Below, piece by piece: positions 61,366 through 64,000 of a stretch of 64,000 nt of DNA. Position 1 is the first letter of the stretch. Each line of letters begins with the position of its first letter. The translations under genes were made by a program, and so were the position numbers. The stretch comes from Dethiosulfovibrio faecalis. Lineage in GTDB: Bacteria > Synergistota > Synergistia > Synergistales > Dethiosulfovibrionaceae. A model generated the notes under the pieces. That model ran no database searches. It saw nothing but the letters and a program-made list of their open reading frames with translations, and was not told the DNA's origin. Location of the stretch: positions 124,001 through 188,000 of the forward strand of contig NZ_JAKGUE010000001.1 of NCBI RefSeq assembly GCF_021568795.1. Direction: 5' to 3'.

Positions 61366-63828
61366 ATGTCTTTAAAGGAATTGTTGCGTCTAGACCCCGA
61401 GGCGGTCAGAAGGACTACCGACCCCTCCTCGCTGGACTGTTCCTCGACCGAGGAGGTCGATTGCCTCACCGGTTTCATAGGTCAGGAGAGGGCTGTCCGT
61501 TCCATGGAGTTCGGTCTCTCGGTCAACAGCAAGGGATACAACATCTTCGTCGTCGGCAACTCAGGCAGCGGCAGGACGACCTATGCCCTGGACAGCCTCA
61601 GAAAAAAGGCGAAGGAGATGGATGTACCGGACGATCTGGTATATGCCTATAACTTCGACAATCCCGGGGAACCTGTGGCCTTATTTCTTCCCGCCGGACA
61701 GGGAAAGGCCATGGAGTCCGCCTTTGAAAATCTTATAGACGAGCTGAAGAGCGTCATAAACAAAGCCTTCGAAAAGGGGCACTACGAGGACACCAAGGCC
61801 CAGGAGGTCAAGGCCTTCCAGGAAGAGGTAAACGAGAAGATGGAGGAGGTCAAGGCCTGGGCCTGGGAAAGAGGCTTCTCCGTCAAGAGAACCCCTCAGG
61901 GATTCGTGAACATCCCCTTGACCGACGACGTAGACGAAGAGGGCAACTCCACCAGGAGGGAAATACAGCCTGAAGAGTTCGAGGCCCTTAGCGAGGACAG
62001 ACAAAAGGAGCTCCAGAAGGAATCGGAGGAGATATCCCAGAAGACCCTGGGAGTTCTCAGGGATATCAGGGACAAGGAGAAAGACCTCAAGAAGAAGATA
62101 AGCGAGCTGGAGTCGGAGATATGCAGAAACGCCATTCAGCCCGCCATAGACGACGTCAGAGAGCGTTTCGGCGTTAACGACAAGGTCCTCGGCTGGATAG
62201 ACGCCTATACCTCCAGCGTCATAGACAACTTCGGTGTGTTCGTGGCGTCGGCCAGGGACGACAATACCGAGGTCGATTTCAGCGTCTATCAGGTAAACCC
62301 CATAGTGTCCAACGACCCGGAAGACGGAGCTCCCGTCATATGGGAGACCAACCCGACCTACTATAACCTCATGGGAAAGGTCGAGTACGAAAGCCGCCAG
62401 GGATATCTCTATACCGACTTCAACAAAATAGTGGCAGGAGCCATACTCAAGGCCAACGGAGGATTTCTCGTTTTGGACGTGGACCTGCTTTTGAGAAACT
62501 TCATGTCCTACGAGGGACTCAAGAGGGTTTTGAGAACAGGAACCCTCCACATAGAGAACCTGGGCGAACAGTACGGCGCCGTTCCCATGTCGTCCCTCCG
62601 TCCGGAGGGAGTGGACATATCGGTCAAGGTCGTGTTGGTCGGTACCCACTATCTGTACCATCTGCTTCAGTACTACGATCCAGAGTTCCGCAAGATGTTC
62701 AAACTTCGGGCGGAGTTCACCTCCGACATGGAGAGGACCGCCTGTACCGAGCACCAGATGGCCCAATTCATAACCACGGTCGTCAAAAGAGAGAAGGGGC
62801 CTCATTTCACCGCCGAGGCGGTCGCACAGGTCATAGATTGGTCGGCCCGCCTCTCCGGGGATAAGGACCGCCTGTCCATACAGTTCAACCGGATAATAGA
62901 GGTCATAGTGGAGGCCATAACATGGGCCAAGCTGGACAAGGCTGAGCTTGTCTCCAGGAGCCACGTGAGAAAGGCGATAGAGGAAACCCGCTATCGAGCC
63001 AGTTTGGTGGAGGAGCGGATCCGTCGTGCCTTCGTGGACGGGGTCATAAGGATAGACACCGAGGGAGAGGCGATCGGACAGATAAACGGACTGGCCGTCA
63101 TAGACCTCGGAGACTATGCCTTCGGACATCCCGCCAGGATAACCGCCAACACATACATGGGCAAGGAGGGAGTGGTCAACATCGAGAGGGAGACCGCCAT
63201 GGCCGGCCCCATCCACAACAAAGGTCACCTCACCTTGAACAGCTATCTCGGCATGAAATACGCCCAGGATATGCCCCTGACCCTGTCGGCCAGCATATCC
63301 TTCGAGCAGAATTACGGAGGCATAGAGGGAGATAGCGCATCCTCCACCGAGCTCTACAGCCTTTTATCCTCTTTGGCGGAGGTCCCTATAGATCAGTCCA
63401 TAGCCGTCACCGGATCGGTGGACCAGTTCGGAAACATCCAGCCGATAGGAGGGGTAAACGAGAAGGTGGAGGGGTTTTTCTCCTATTGCAAGGAGAGAGG
63501 GCTCACCGGCTCCCAGGGAGTGATAATACCCCATCAGAACGAACGGCATCTCATGTTGAACGAGGAGGTCGTAGAGGCCATAGAGGACGGGCTGTTCCAC
63601 GTCTGGAAGGTGCACTCGGTGGACGAGGGAATAGAGGTGCTCACTGGGATACCTGCAGGAAATCCCAACAAGAGGGGCAATTATCCCAAAAACTCCATAC
63701 ACGGTAAGGTCAAGGCCAAGCTCAAGAAGTGGATGAAGGACGCCGCCAGAATACACAAGGAAATGTCCGGAACGGCGGATAAATCGGTAAAAGCCAAGAA
63801 GAATAAGGTGGAGGAACAGCTACTGTGA
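61366..63828 (+). CDS. Lon-like protease, LonC/AAA_32 type
   Basis: The 820-residue protein has an AAA-like N-terminal half with a coiled-coil insert (residues about 130-250), then an S16 Lon protease domain with Ser657 in EGDSASSTELYSLL and Lys700 in GGVNEKVEGFF. Walker A reads GNSGSGRTT (64-72), with Arg70 where lysine is expected, and the Walker B region reads GGFLVLDVD, without the DE pair. The AAA_32/LonC group includes ATP-independent Lon-like enzymes. It follows mnmA after 13 bases with AAAGGAGG. Cytoplasmic; substrates unknown. Confidence 0.88.
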   Translation: MSLKELLRLDPEAVRRTTDPSSLDCSSTEEVDCLTGFIGQERAVRSMEFGLSVNSKGYNIFVVGNSGSGRTTYALDSLRKKAKEMDVPDDLVYAYNFDNPGEPVALFLPAGQGKAMESAFENLIDELKSVINKAFEKGHYEDTKAQEVKAFQEEVNEKMEEVKAWAWERGFSVKRTPQGFVNIPLTDDVDEEGNSTRREIQPEEFEALSEDRQKELQKESEEISQKTLGVLRDIRDKEKDLKKKISELESEICRNAIQPAIDDVRERFGVNDKVLGWIDAYTSSVIDNFGVFVASARDDNTEVDFSVYQVNPIVSNDPEDGAPVIWETNPTYYNLMGKVEYESRQGYLYTDFNKIVAGAILKANGGFLVLDVDLLLRNFMSYEGLKRVLRTGTLHIENLGEQYGAVPMSSLRPEGVDISVKVVLVGTHYLYHLLQYYDPEFRKMFKLRAEFTSDMERTACTEHQMAQFITTVVKREKGPHFTAEAVAQVIDWSARLSGDKDRLSIQFNRIIEVIVEAITWAKLDKAELVSRSHVRKAIEETRYRASLVEERIRRAFVDGVIRIDTEGEAIGQINGLAVIDLGDYAFGHPARITANTYMGKEGVVNIERETAMAGPIHNKGHLTLNSYLGMKYAQDMPLTLSASISFEQNYGGIEGDSASSTELYSLLSSLAEVPIDQSIAVTGSVDQFGNIQPIGGVNEKVEGFFSYCKERGLTGSQGVIIPHQNERHLMLNEEVVEAIEDGLFHVWKVHSVDEGIEVLTGIPAGNPNKRGNYPKNSIHGKVKAKLKKWMKDAARIHKEMSGTADKSVKAKKNKVEEQLL

Positions 63829-64000
63829 GCAGACTTCTGTCCGAGGTGGGGGGCGGGTTACTCAGCTCGTTTTCTTCAGTCGGGGACGATCTTCTATCGG
63901 TGCTCGATGTGCTGGAGGAACTGTGGGGTCAGGAAAAGAACCCCATGGTCTCCGCCTTCGACGATCCCCTGGACGGGCTGATGTTGACAATCCTGTCTCA
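63825..64000 (+). CDS. nth: Endonuclease III, N-terminal part (runs off the window)
   Basis: GTG 63825 overlaps the TGA of the Lon-like gene by 4 bases. The visible 58 codons include VLDVLEELWGQEKN and AFDDPLDGLMLTILS, matching the start of the HhH-GPD glycosylase/AP-lyase domain (DPFxxLxxTILSQQT). Base-excision repair of oxidised pyrimidines is the expected role. The catalytic Lys and FeS cysteines lie beyond the window. Confidence 0.75.
   Translation, partial: MSRLLSEVGGGLLSSFSSVGDDLLSVLDVLEELWGQEKNPMVSAFDDPLDGLMLTILS

Overview
The window is a dense, almost entirely chromosomal housekeeping segment of an anaerobic, amino-acid or peptide fermenting bacterium. Gene order follows Firmicutes-type blocks (yicC-remA-gmk-rpoZ-coaBC-priA; tmk-yaaR-holB-ricT; yceD-rpmF-fapR-plsX-fab-acpP-fabF-rnc). 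Several traits point to a strict anaerobe: a Thermotoga-type single-cluster ferredoxin, a homodimeric-type pyruvate:ferredoxin oxidoreductase, an iron-sulfur tryptophanyl-tRNA synthetase, a selenocysteine-containing SelD and HypF. My best inference is a member of the Synergistota, perhaps close to Dethiosulfovibrio. This rests on gene content and style, not on a search. I see no phage, transposon, CRISPR array or obvious genomic island.

Layout. 1-15.6 kb: the 3' end of purR, ferredoxin, a CAT-anticodon tRNA, then a long plus-strand run (NIF3-like, trpS, scpA-scpB-rluB, an HDOD protein, cmk-plsC-hflX, yicC-remA-gmk-rpoZ-coaBC-priA-der) and HU. ksgA and tRNA-Pro follow on the minus strand. 15.7-24.7 kb: nifJ on the minus strand, divergent trmB-rsmD-coaD, tmcAL, ackA, yceD-rpmF. 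24.8-32.6 kb: a fatty-acid operon headed by its own repressor FapR, with a FapR-like operator on the promoter, running into rnc. 32.6-35.4 kb: a three-gene TRAP transporter. 35.5-43.5 kb: an M20 carbamoylase-type hydrolase, pyrC, then pyrR-pyrB-(inactive pyrC homologue)-pyrK-pyrD-pyrF-pyrE. 43.5-50 kb: a degenerate metal-binding-protein-like secreted protein, selD (with in-frame UGA), prfB (with programmed frameshift), an S55-like serine protease and an M18 aminopeptidase. 50-64 kb: tmk-yaaR-holB-ricT-ftsY, an orphan protein, purB, glpX, a cold-shock protein, hypF, cobO-mnmA, a LonC-like protease and the 5' end of an endonuclease III gene.

Genes are tightly packed with many 1-44 bp overlaps, many TTG and GTG starts chosen by good Shine-Dalgarno sequences, and strong hairpin terminators at convergent junctions. 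Three recoding or RNA-level events are directly readable: the UGA codon 13 of selD with a following stem-loop, the CTT-TGA-C shift site of prfB, and two perfect 15-bp inverted repeats inside the early coding regions of coaBC and rnc. The most unusual proteins are a PriA that has lost its helicase ATPase motifs but kept its zinc cysteines, a catalytically dead dihydroorotase homologue beside pyrB, a Lon-like protease with degenerate Walker motifs, and a SpoIVB-like protease whose Ser and His motifs are in swapped order. No carA/carB, pta, or other hydrogenase or selenocysteine machinery is seen in the window.
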